A stretch of 64,000 bases of DNA from assembly GCA_903927025.1 (NCBI GenBank), contig CAIYLG010000052.1, forward strand, positions 124,001 to 188,000, in the 5' to 3' direction. The translations under genes were made by a program, and so were the position numbers. Below the pieces are notes generated by a model. It did not search any database. It was not told the DNA's origin and worked only from the letters and a program-made list of their open reading frames with translations. The stretch is from an uncultured Armatimonadota bacterium. Lineage in GTDB: Bacteria > Armatimonadota > Fimbriimonadia > Fimbriimonadales > Fimbriimonadaceae. Shown one piece after another: positions 51,103-59,479 of the stretch (positions within the stretch are counted from its first letter, which is position 1; each line of letters opens with the position of its first letter).

Positions 51103-51146
51103 AAATGGGTCCGCAGAGGAAGACTCTGCGGACCCATTTTTTGTTT
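51103..51146 (+). terminator. intrinsic terminator
   Basis: AAATGGGTCCGCAGAG (51103-51118) and its exact inverse (51124-51139) form a 16-base stem with a five-base loop, followed by a T-rich tail. Its AT-rich ends could serve both convergent genes. Confidence 0.9.
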
Positions 51147-52217
51147 TTAGACCTCGGCGGCCGTATTCGAAGTCGGTACATCCGGCAAAAACTGGTAGGT
51201 GGGGTCGGCGCTCTGCCGCTTTAGGATCTCACTGATCTGCAGCCAAGTCTGAATGAGTCCATTTGAAGTGGGAGGAAGCTCCCGCTCGATGAGCTTGTGG
51301 AGTCGGCGCAGGTTGTAGCAGGGAACTCCCGCGAACATGTGATGCTCGGTGTGGTAGTTCATATCCCAGTACAGAAACCGAAGGATCGGATTCAGCTCAA
51401 ACGTCCGGCAGCAAACTCTGAAGTCGGGATACTCATCCACCAGACCAATGTGCTGGGTAGCGTTGCACATAAACTGGAGCCCGCTGCCAAAGAACCTTCC
51501 CAGGCTGACTGCAACTGCGACCGGCCAGTATCCAGCTGCGATACTGACCACCGCGATTGCGGCGTGCCCAGCCAGAACAATTCCCGACCACTGATGGAAG
51601 GAGCGGCGGAGTTCTGGCTTCTTCACCGTAAAGAGATACTTGTCCCACTCGCCGCCAAGATGGCCACGGGCGGCACGAATCGTGCCGGGAATCAGCCACT
51701 TCAGCCCATTGAGGTCGACAATTCCAAACTTGAGAATCATCTTAAGTGTCGCCTGCTGAGGGAGAACGACCTCCAGATCATCGGGTGGGTGGAGGGTGAA
51801 GCGATGATGCTCGGAGTGGCTTGCCCAAAAACCGATGTGGTTGTACCAGCCCAGAAAGCTGAAGATGTGCAGAAAGAATCGGTTTAGCCAGCGTGTCTTG
51901 AAAACCGAATCGTGAACCAGCTCATGAAAGCCGTTGATTAGGAAAGCGCAGCATGCCCCGTGAACAAAGAGCGCGGGTATCGCGAGCCATGAATGCGCGA
52001 GCGCCAGCCGCACGAAGAGCGTGCCTGTGGCAATCAGTGTCCCTAGGTACCCAAGCGTTTGGCCAAATGCCTTGAGATCGCTTTTGCGATTCAGGTCGGC
52101 AAGAACTTCCCGACCCAGTTTGGGTCTATACCACCGAATCGCAGTGCCGAGTTCGCGATCGGGCTTCTCAAGGGTTGTCCCTTCTGTAAGGTGTGGCTGC
52201 AACGGTGCATCCCGCAT
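51147..52217 (-). CDS. membrane fatty acid desaturase/hydroxylase
   Basis: 356 residues. The three histidine clusters of the di-iron membrane desaturases are present: HELVHD, HSEHHRF and YHTEHHMF. About four transmembrane helices lie between them. The enzyme introduces a double bond or hydroxyl into an acyl chain or related lipid; the substrate is unknown. Divergent from the giant propeller gene and convergent with the lyase. Confidence 0.9.
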   Translation of the reverse strand: MRDAPLQPHLTEGTTLEKPDRELGTAIRWYRPKLGREVLADLNRKSDLKAFGQTLGYLGTLIATGTLFVRLALAHSWLAIPALFVHGACCAFLINGFHELVHDSVFKTRWLNRFFLHIFSFLGWYNHIGFWASHSEHHRFTLHPPDDLEVVLPQQATLKMILKFGIVDLNGLKWLIPGTIRAARGHLGGEWDKYLFTVKKPELRRSFHQWSGIVLAGHAAIAVVSIAAGYWPVAVAVSLGRFFGSGLQFMCNATQHIGLVDEYPDFRVCCRTFELNPILRFLYWDMNYHTEHHMFAGVPCYNLRRLHKLIERELPPTSNGLIQTWLQISEILKRQSADPTYQFLPDVPTSNTAAEV

Positions 52218-52418
52218 GTGCCAAAGCCTACAGCCATGCCCGCCCCATTGAGCCCTGGACCGACAAAAGCCGTGAATTTTTCGAGGCTTTTTGGGTGCGC
52301 CGAAGTTTAGCGTCCCCTGAAAACAAATAGCTCCATCGTCTGCTGGGCCTCGTTCGTCTTATCCGCGTTGAGCCTGTAAATGCCGGAACCTACCGGTTGC
52401 ACAGGTTCTGAGGGTTCT

Positions 52419-55400
52419 ATGACATTGAGCTGTATTACACGAGTTTCCGCGCTCCGGGCCTGGATGCTCTGCATCTTGTCTGGCATTTTGATCGCCAGTG
52501 GGTTTGGCCAGGCTGTATCTGGGATATCCATCTCTCCGGCAATCATCAGTGGTGGGGCATCGGCAAAGGGGACAGTTACCCTGACCAAGGCCGCTCCTAC
52601 CGGTGGCTTCACGGTGACGTTGGGAACCAGCCAACCCTTTTTGGCAGCTCCAGCCACGGTTTCCGTGAGCGCCGGTTCCAAGACGGTTCACTTCGAAGTC
52701 TCCACCGATGCCATTAGCAAGACGCAAACGGCAAAGATGACGGCTTCGGGTGGAGGAACGACGAAGTCAGTCACGGTTACCGTCACGGCAGCTCCGCTGT
52801 ATCTCGTCACAGTTTTCCCTCAGGCAGTGGCCGGCGGAAGTGTGACGATTGGTACCGTGAGCTTGGATGGCATTGCCCCGCCCTCAGGCACCGCCGTTCA
52901 GCTTCTTACGAACTCTCCTCTCGCTTCCGTCCCAAGCTCTGTCACAGTCCCTTCGGGTTACTCGTTCACCACATTCCTGGTGTCAACGTCAGCGACAACT
53001 TCTTCGGCTAGGGTCGTCATTACCGCCAAACTTGGACGAACCCTCAAATATGCCGGCCTTCTTATCACCCCGAGCGGACTCGGCGACTTTACGATCTACC
53101 CCGGCTCAGTTGCAGGTGGAGGTACCGCGGTTGGGACCGTAAGTTTAACCGGTTCAGCGCCAGCAGGCGGATACAAGATTGGCATCAACAGCAGCAAGCC
53201 AAGTGTGGCCTCGGTTCCAAGCTCAGTGACGGTTCCAGCAGGCGCGAACTTTGCAACCTTCAACATCACGACGAGCGCGGTGAATCCATCCACCTCCGTG
53301 ATCATCTCGGTATCTGCAAACGGGATAGGCTTGTCCCAGCCGCTGAAGGTTCTCTACATCAATTTGGGCTTCCTGTCCGTGAGCCCAACCTCTGTGGTGG
53401 GTGGCAGCACTTCCACCGGCACCGTTAGCCTAGGCGGTACCGCTCCCGCCCAGGGATACACGGTTGCGCTTTCTAGCAACTTGCCAGGAGTTACGGTGCC
53501 AGCATCGGTCTGGATCGCTGGCGGCGGCACGTCGGCATCCTTCGTGGTTTCCACGAGCCCGGTTCCTGTGAACACGGTCACAACGATTACGGCGGCTGCT
53601 GCGGGCGGATACACAACCGCGAACCTATCGATTAACGCTGCCAGCGTTAGCGGCCTTACATTCAATCAGTCACAGGTTATCGGCGGCGGTTCGGTTACCG
53701 GAACACTTGGTCTCAGCAACCCTGCCCCGGCAGGATTCTCGGTTCAGCTAAGCAGCTCGGATCCCTCGGTGTGGGTGCCGACCAGCGTCACGTTTACAGC
53801 CGGATCAACGACCGCAAACTTCACCGCTATCTCCGTTCCAGTTGCAGTCAATACGCCGGTATCGATCTATGCGACATCGAACAACCAGACTACTTCGGCC
53901 TCGCTCACGGTAGATGCCCCCGGCCTATCGCTCGTCACATTCAATCCAAACTCAGTCATCGCAGGAGTCTCCTCGTACGGAACTGTGAGCCTTACCGGAC
54001 CCGCACCTGCTGGCTTTGTTGTCCAGCTCACCTCGAACAGCCCCGCGCTGATCGTTCCGTCTTCGATCACCTTTACCCAGGGCGCTACCTTCGCAACGTT
54101 CCTGGCTCAGACCGGTCCGATTGCGATCAATCAGACCGATATGGTGACGGCGACTGTGAACGGTGGAACCGCTTCCGGTGCGCTGAACATCGTCACTGGA
54201 CTCAGCAACGGTCAGGGACTTGATCTGACTTCTCCATGGGCACGGTTCCACGGCGATGCCCAGAACAGCGGCCAGACCGAAAACGGGCTTGCCTCGACGG
54301 ACTGGTCTTCAGCGGTTGGATCCAAGATTGAATCCTCACCCGCAGTTGGCCTCGATGGCACGCTCTACTTTGGCGCCGACAACGGAATCATCTACGCCGT
54401 GAACCCGCTGACCGGCGGAATCCTCTGGCAGGTCAAGACAGGTGCTCGAGTGGTTGCCTCTCCGGTCCTTAGCGGAAAGGGGGCCCTGTTCGTTGGCTCT
54501 GCCGACTCCTGCATGTACGCCATTCGGATCACCGATGGAACCATCCTTTGGAAGGTGAAGACGGGAGCACCGATCACCTCCAGCGCGGCTGTCGGAGCGG
54601 ACGGAAACATCTACTTTGGATCTTGGGACCACTATGTGTATGCCCTGAGCCAGAACTCTGGAGCGCTTGTCTGGACGGTGAAGACCTACGGTCCGGTGGA
54701 GTCTTCCCCGAACCTCAGCGTCGATGGCACCCTGTACATTGGCAGCGACGACTTCAATATGTATGCCATCGATACCGTGAAGGCCACGGTGAAGTGGAGC
54801 TTTGCCACTGATGGCTACGTGGCTTCCTCACCCGCCCTCGCAAACGGGTTGGCCTACTTCGGCTCGGACGGTGGCGACTTGTACGCCGTCAACGCCCTGA
54901 ACGGTCAGCTAGTCTGGTTCCTTCCAACCGGCTGGTCCGTATATTCCTCGCCGGCGGTTGATCAGGCGGGCAACGTCTACGTGGGAAGCGAAGACGGCAA
55001 GCTCTACGCTGTCAATGGTGCGAATGGATCGCTGCTGTGGTCCTACACAACCGGAGACGCCATTGAGAGCTCACCGGCAGTAGATCGATCGGGCAACGTC
55101 TACGTCGGCTCATGCGACGGCAACCTGTACGAACTCTCCACCGCAACCGGCCAGGTGGAGTACAAATTCACTGAAGGGTTCGAGTTCCTCTCGTCTCCGA
55201 TCATCGCGGGCACGTCAACGGTGGTGGTTGGAACCGCCGATGGCAAACTGATCCACAAGAATCTGTCTCAGGTCGCTGTCTCCGGATGGGGCAAATTCCA
55301 CGGCAACGCGCAGAACACCGGCCAGTCCGCTGGATCAGGTGCCACTGGCATTCAGCAATGGGCGGCGTCCAACGTTGGCGGAACCTCTTCGCCGACAATT

Positions 55401-56348
55401 GGCGCAGATGGAACGGTCTACTCTACGTATCTGAACAACCTCTACTCGGTGAACTATCACACCGGCGCCACCAACTGGATCTACCAGGCAACCGCGGCAT
55501 GGACGAACTCCTCGCCTGCAGTCGGTACCGATGGCACGCTCTACATCGGCTCCTCCGATGGAGGACTCTATGCGATCAGCGGCCGAACCGGGACCCTAAA
55601 CTGGAAGTTTGCAACCGGCTCCGCAATCGTCTCATCGCCAGTGGTTGCCGCAGATGGCACTGTCTACGTGGGATCGAACGACGGCAACTTCTACGCCGTC
55701 AACGGTATCGATGGAACGCAGAAGTGGAAGGCAGTGACCGGCGGCCCGGTCCAGTCATCTCCTGCGCTGTACGGTGGCATGGTTTACGTTGGCTCAGACG
55801 ACAACAAGGTCTATGCCTTCAACAGCCAAACCGGAAGCACCGTCTTCACTTTCCCCACCGGCAACAAGGTGAAGGGTTCGCCAGCCATGGGTCCTGACGG
55901 AACGCTCTATGTTGGATCAACGGACACCAACCTCTATGCGGTGAACAGCGTGACGGGCGCTCTGATCTGGACCTATGGCACCGGCAACCAGATCGTTTCA
56001 TGCCCGGCCGTCAGCACGGATGGAACGGTCTATGTTTCCTCAACCGACGGCTTCCTTTACTCGATCAACGGCAAGACAGGTGTTCAGAACTGGTACTACA
56101 ACACCGGCACTGCCATCACGGCATCCCCTGTTCTCGGTGCAGATGGCACCGTCTACTTCGGGTTTGCCTACTCCTTCGCTCAAGCGAATAACTTCTTCGC
56201 CCTGAGCTCCGCCGGAAAGTTCCTCTGGAGTCTCAACGTCCCTGGCGCTTCGATGTCGCCCGCCATTGCGGCTGACGGCACGATCTACGTTGGCTCCGTC
56301 CTGACTGCAGGCGGTTCCACCGTAGGCTCGCTCTTAGCCATCCATTAG
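52419..56348 (+). CDS. giant secreted Ig-repeat / double PQQ-propeller protein
   Basis: 1309 residues. After a signal peptide (LRAWMLCILSGILIASGFGQA) come six Ig-like repeats of about 90 residues, each with the pattern V-x-GG ... GTVxL ... AP ... VPSSVTV ... ATF. Two beta-propellers of eight PQQ-type blades each follow (for example ESSPAVGLDGTLYFG). Each propeller is introduced by a similar segment, ARFHGDAQNSGQ and GKFHGNAQNTGQ, so the propeller unit was duplicated. No cofactor-binding residues of PQQ dehydrogenases are evident, so it is probably a surface adhesion or scaffold protein. GAGGG precedes the ATG at 52419. Confidence 0.9.
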   Translation: MTLSCITRVSALRAWMLCILSGILIASGFGQAVSGISISPAIISGGASAKGTVTLTKAAPTGGFTVTLGTSQPFLAAPATVSVSAGSKTVHFEVSTDAISKTQTAKMTASGGGTTKSVTVTVTAAPLYLVTVFPQAVAGGSVTIGTVSLDGIAPPSGTAVQLLTNSPLASVPSSVTVPSGYSFTTFLVSTSATTSSARVVITAKLGRTLKYAGLLITPSGLGDFTIYPGSVAGGGTAVGTVSLTGSAPAGGYKIGINSSKPSVASVPSSVTVPAGANFATFNITTSAVNPSTSVIISVSANGIGLSQPLKVLYINLGFLSVSPTSVVGGSTSTGTVSLGGTAPAQGYTVALSSNLPGVTVPASVWIAGGGTSASFVVSTSPVPVNTVTTITAAAAGGYTTANLSINAASVSGLTFNQSQVIGGGSVTGTLGLSNPAPAGFSVQLSSSDPSVWVPTSVTFTAGSTTANFTAISVPVAVNTPVSIYATSNNQTTSASLTVDAPGLSLVTFNPNSVIAGVSSYGTVSLTGPAPAGFVVQLTSNSPALIVPSSITFTQGATFATFLAQTGPIAINQTDMVTATVNGGTASGALNIVTGLSNGQGLDLTSPWARFHGDAQNSGQTENGLASTDWSSAVGSKIESSPAVGLDGTLYFGADNGIIYAVNPLTGGILWQVKTGARVVASPVLSGKGALFVGSADSCMYAIRITDGTILWKVKTGAPITSSAAVGADGNIYFGSWDHYVYALSQNSGALVWTVKTYGPVESSPNLSVDGTLYIGSDDFNMYAIDTVKATVKWSFATDGYVASSPALANGLAYFGSDGGDLYAVNALNGQLVWFLPTGWSVYSSPAVDQAGNVYVGSEDGKLYAVNGANGSLLWSYTTGDAIESSPAVDRSGNVYVGSCDGNLYELSTATGQVEYKFTEGFEFLSSPIIAGTSTVVVGTADGKLIHKNLSQVAVSGWGKFHGNAQNTGQSAGSGATGIQQWAASNVGGTSSPTIGADGTVYSTYLNNLYSVNYHTGATNWIYQATAAWTNSSPAVGTDGTLYIGSSDGGLYAISGRTGTLNWKFATGSAIVSSPVVAADGTVYVGSNDGNFYAVNGIDGTQKWKAVTGGPVQSSPALYGGMVYVGSDDNKVYAFNSQTGSTVFTFPTGNKVKGSPAMGPDGTLYVGSTDTNLYAVNSVTGALIWTYGTGNQIVSCPAVSTDGTVYVSSTDGFLYSINGKTGVQNWYYNTGTAITASPVLGADGTVYFGFAYSFAQANNFFALSSAGKFLWSLNVPGASMSPAIAADGTIYVGSVLTAGGSTVGSLLAIH

Positions 56349-56366
56349 GAATCTGCAACTAAATAT

Positions 56367-56430
56367 CCCCTTCCGTTCGCTCGCCGAGAGGAAGGGTTAG
56401 GGATGGAGACCCGGGCCGTTCAGGCCCGGG
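56367..56430 (+). repeat. compound hairpin repeat, copy B
   Basis: CCCCTTCC pairs with AGGAAGGG, then TTAGGGATGGAGA, then hairpin CCCGGGCC-GTTCA-GGCCCGGG (56410-56430). Almost identical to copy A at 27228-27291. Confidence 0.85.
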
Positions 56431-56478
56431 AGCATGCCAAGGCTTTGGAGGACGAGCGCGCGCGAGTGGTCGTGGGCC

Positions 56479-56538
56479 CCGGCGCTGGACGCGCCGGCTC
56501 TCCATCCCCCGCCTTCCTCCCGGCAAGCGGAAGGAAGG
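56479..56538 (-). repeat. compound hairpin repeat, copy C, inverted
   Basis: Read on the minus strand: a CCTTCC ... GGAAGG stem, GGGATGGAGA, then hairpin CCGGCGC-GTCCA-GCGCCGG (56479-56497). Same order as copies A and B, but both arms of the hairpin have changed together. A further hairpin CCCGGATT-GTTCA-ATTCCGGG (56542-56562) adjoins it. Confidence 0.8.
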
Positions 56539-56567
56539 AGCCCCGGATTGTTCAATTCCGGGACACA

Positions 56568-57395
56568 ATGGAGGGCATGCCCGAACCTGAGTCGTCGAAG
56601 CTGTCGATCGAGCCGATCGGCTACGTGCGCACGTTTCGGCGATTCAAATTCGATGCCCCCAATCAGCCTGATGCGGAAGACCAGGAGGTCAACAGCATTG
56701 AGCTTTTGCCCGGAAAGCAGTTTGAGCTTGCCCTCCAGGACCTTGATGGTTTTGATCGAATATGGGTGGTTTCCTGGTTCCACCGCAACACTGCCTGGCG
56801 CCCGAGAGTGCTCCCGCCCCGCGGACCAGCCAAGCGAAGAGGCGTGTTTGCCACCCGGTCTCCCCATCGTCCAGCTCCGATTGGACTCACCTGCACACCG
56901 CTTTTGGCGGTGAATGGCCTCACCCTGGAAGTCGGCCCGTTGGATCTCGTGGATGGCACCCCCGTCCTCGACATCAAGCCTTATCTGAGAACCGTCGACT
57001 GTTTTCCGAGGAGTTCGCTGGGGTGGGTGGAAGAGATTGTTGCGGCGGAGGCGGCCCCTCCGAGTTTCGATCTACGCATCTTGCCGTTGGCAAAGATGCA
57101 GCTGGAATGGCTGAAGACGAACTGGGAAATCAACTTCACCGAGCGTGCCTATGAAATCCTTCGCCGGGATCCGTCGCCTCACCGTACCCGACGAATCCTC
57201 AAGCTGGAAGACAACCGCTTCCGCCTCGCTTGCGGGGCGTGGAGGCTCTACTTCCACCTTGAAGGCGAAGTCGTGGTTATTGAGGAGATTGCCAAAGGCT
57301 ACGCCAATGAGACGCTACTTGCCCCAGGCAAAGAGAAGATCCTCGACCGAGCCGCCCAACTCGCGTTCGCAGAGCAGTTTCCATTGGTGAGCTAG
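56568..57395 (+). CDS. trmO: tRNA N6-methyladenosine methyltransferase, TsaA-like
   Basis: 275 residues. IEPIGYVRTFRRFKFDAPNQP starts the TrmO/YaeB beta-barrel. FDRIWVVSWFHRN, RRGVFATRSPHRPAPIGLT and VDGTPVLDIKPYLRTVD are its SAM- and tRNA-binding motifs. TrmO methylates t6A37 of certain tRNAs. The C-terminal 100 residues (LRRDPSPHRTRRILK) match the shorter domain of the family. The upstream part of the frame is repeat DNA, so the ATG at 56568 (or 56577) is the start. Confidence 0.9.
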   Translation: MEGMPEPESSKLSIEPIGYVRTFRRFKFDAPNQPDAEDQEVNSIELLPGKQFELALQDLDGFDRIWVVSWFHRNTAWRPRVLPPRGPAKRRGVFATRSPHRPAPIGLTCTPLLAVNGLTLEVGPLDLVDGTPVLDIKPYLRTVDCFPRSSLGWVEEIVAAEAAPPSFDLRILPLAKMQLEWLKTNWEINFTERAYEILRRDPSPHRTRRILKLEDNRFRLACGAWRLYFHLEGEVVVIEEIAKGYANETLLAPGKEKILDRAAQLAFAEQFPLVS

Positions 57396-58046
57396 TTAAA
57401 ACCGCTGACCGCGGATGCGGTCGATGCTGAACGCGGCTGTATCAGCGATAGCCATCACCGCCATCGTGCCTGCCTGCACTGGGTCCGATACCACAAAGTC
57501 GGCCGCGGCAGGAACGCTGCCGGCCATGGCGAGAGAAACGACAGGAATGCCGCTGTGCTCCCTGAGTTCTCTAACCGCATTGGAGATGTCTCCGCCCATC
57601 AGACTTCCGGCCAGCACGACGATCTTGACGCGAGGAAGGCGCCCAACCGCACGAACCGCCTCTGCGATCCGAGACTCCCCAACCAAAGGGATCGTGTCCA
57701 CGCTGATCCGTTCGCCTCGGAGGTTGTGTCGGTCTGCTTCCGAAACTGCCCCTAAAACCACCTGAGCAACTTGAGCGCCTCCGCCGATCACGATGACGCG
57801 CTTGCCGAAGATCGATTTCGCTGAATCGGTTTGGACCACTCGCGTGACCTGGGGGATTTCCGCAAGTTCGTCGAGAAGAGAACTTCGGTCGACGGTGCCC
57901 GCGATTTCTAAGTGAATTTCGGTTTGAACTCCTGGCAGGAGGTGCAGGCCCTCAATGTTTCCATTCGCCTCGGCTACACAGGTCGTGATGTCGCGCATCA
58001 GCCCAGGCCGATCTTCTGCGAAAACGCTGATGCCAACGGTGTCCAT
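57396..58046 (-). CDS. ACT-domain protein with DUF5612-like domain
   Basis: 216 residues. The first 70 form an ACT domain (VGISVFAEDRPGLMRDITTCVAEANGNI), a small-molecule sensor usually for amino acids. The rest begins GKRVIVIGGGAQVAQVVLGAVSEADRHN with a Rossmann-like glycine motif and continues ISVDTIPLVGESRIAEAVRAVGRLP, matching the ACT-DUF5612 proteins best known from methanogenic archaea. Function unknown. Abuts trmO tail to tail. Confidence 0.82.
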   Translation of the reverse strand: MDTVGISVFAEDRPGLMRDITTCVAEANGNIEGLHLLPGVQTEIHLEIAGTVDRSSLLDELAEIPQVTRVVQTDSAKSIFGKRVIVIGGGAQVAQVVLGAVSEADRHNLRGERISVDTIPLVGESRIAEAVRAVGRLPRVKIVVLAGSLMGGDISNAVRELREHSGIPVVSLAMAGSVPAAADFVVSDPVQAGTMAVMAIADTAAFSIDRIRGQRF

Positions 58047-58057
58047 CTAGAAATACT

Positions 58058-58089
58058 ACTCGGGCCGGGCATTGCTGCCCGGCCCGAGT
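58058..58089 (-). terminator. terminator after the TlpA gene
   Basis: ACTCGGGCCGGGC (58058-58070) and its exact inverse (58077-58089) form a 13-base stem with a six-base loop. On the minus strand the stem is followed by AGTATTT. Confidence 0.8.
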
Positions 58090-58112
58090 GGAGGATCTTG
58101 GAATCGAAAGCC

Positions 58113-59417
58113 TTAAAGCTTGATGCCAGCCTTCTTGAGCGTATCTTCCAGTCGGGTGTCGCCATCGTCGTATCCAACGATGCTGTCCACGACGTTGCCA
58201 TCTTTGTCGATGACGTAGGTGGTCGGAATTCCCGTCACGCCAAACAGCTTGGCCGCGATGTTGTTGTTGCCTCGGCCGGCTGGGTCAAAGGCAAACTGGA
58301 ACGTGTACTTGTCCTGGTTCTTGGGGACCCATTCCTTGTACGCGTCTTTCTCATCCCAAACGCAGATGCCCAGTACAACCACGTCCTGGTTTTTGACCAG
58401 TTGGTTGACCTTTTCAATATGCGGCATCGACTTCTGGCACGGTCCGCACCAGGTAGCCCAGAAGTCTAAGATAACGACCTTGCCCTTATAGTCGGCGAGG
58501 TGAAGGTCTCCACCGCCCCACTTCTCGGCCACAAATGCCGGAGCGGCGGTGCCCTTCTTGAGCATCGGGGCAGGAGGAGCAGCGGCTTTCGCAGCAACGG
58601 CTACTTTCTTGGTGGTTGGCACCAACGTGATATTGAAGCCGTTCGGGGAGATCTTTGCCTCGTAGTTCTTCTCACCCAATTTGAAAGGTCCACGTGCGTC
58701 CGCCATTTCGTAGCGGCCGTTGTCTGCAAGGTCCACAAACAGCCAAACCGGTCGGCCCTTGGTGGGGTCAGTTGGGTTGTCGGTGGTCTTGTTATAGATG
58801 CCGTCAGCGTCATTCTCAACCAGACGCATATTGTGCGTCTTGCCGTCGACTGTGATGCGACCTTCTCTCGAAGTCTCGCGGTAGGTGATGAGGCTCGGGA
58901 GATCGAGGAATCGGTAAAGGCCCAGCGTGTACTCGGAACTACCCGTCTCTTTGGTGGCAGTGCCGTACGAGGCTCGGAGGGTGACGTCCATGACGCCGTA
59001 CATCACGCGTCCCTTCGTTCGCTTCGTGCTCCAGGCTCCGTCACCGTCATCAGTGAGGTCGCCGTTGTTGTTCTTGTCGATGTAAATCTTGGCATCGGCA
59101 TTGGCTGGCTCATCGAGGGCAAAAGCAAAATTGCCCTTTGGACCATTGCCGAGGTGGATCACGCCGTACTTTGGCTTGGCTCGGTACGTTGGCTCCTTGG
59201 TGACGTTGGCTGGCTTTTCGTCCGTGAGCTTGATCTGAACAGGGAAGTAGCCAATCCGAGCTTTGACTGCGCCCTTAGGATCAAGCGTGAGTGCACTCGT
59301 AGACTGGGCCGTAGCCGTTCCAGCAACGGCTACAGCAGTGCCTGCAAGGAGTAGTGTTCGGGCCAGCGCGTGAGGCGACTTTAACCGAAGTGGGTTCATA
59401 GCATGGGATAAGTTCAT
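58113..59417 (-). CDS. secreted TlpA-type thioredoxin with N-terminal calcium-loop domain
   Basis: 434 residues. After a signal peptide (ALARTLLLAGTAVAVAGTATA) comes a beta-rich domain of about 230 residues with IYIDKNNNGDLTDDGDG, a likely calcium loop. The C-terminal TlpA/ResA thioredoxin domain (about 290-434) has FWATWCGPCQKSMP with the CGPC redox pair, and VTGIPTTYVID with the cis-proline. It should reduce or oxidise thiols outside the cytoplasm, for instance in cytochrome c maturation. GGAG lies six bases before the ATG at 59417. Confidence 0.9.
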   Translation of the reverse strand: MNLSHAMNPLRLKSPHALARTLLLAGTAVAVAGTATAQSTSALTLDPKGAVKARIGYFPVQIKLTDEKPANVTKEPTYRAKPKYGVIHLGNGPKGNFAFALDEPANADAKIYIDKNNNGDLTDDGDGAWSTKRTKGRVMYGVMDVTLRASYGTATKETGSSEYTLGLYRFLDLPSLITYRETSREGRITVDGKTHNMRLVENDADGIYNKTTDNPTDPTKGRPVWLFVDLADNGRYEMADARGPFKLGEKNYEAKISPNGFNITLVPTTKKVAVAAKAAAPPAPMLKKGTAAPAFVAEKWGGGDLHLADYKGKVVILDFWATWCGPCQKSMPHIEKVNQLVKNQDVVVLGICVWDEKDAYKEWVPKNQDKYTFQFAFDPAGRGNNNIAAKLFGVTGIPTTYVIDKDGNVVDSIVGYDDGDTRLEDTLKKAGIKL

Positions 59418-59479
59418 CGACAGCTCCAAGGGGTCATTTTAGCGCGATTGTGTCCACCTTGGCGAATGCAGTGCGCTGG

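Noticed and set aside
52419-56348. PQQ-dependent dehydrogenase
   Set aside because: PQQ-type repeats are present, but no PQQ or metal-binding residues or dehydrogenase motifs are visible, and there are two propellers plus Ig repeats.
56542-56562. tRNA T-arm resemblance (GTTCAATTCC)
   Set aside because: The flanks do not form a five-base T-stem with a seven-base loop, and no acceptor or anticodon arm is nearby; it is part of the GTTCA hairpin family.
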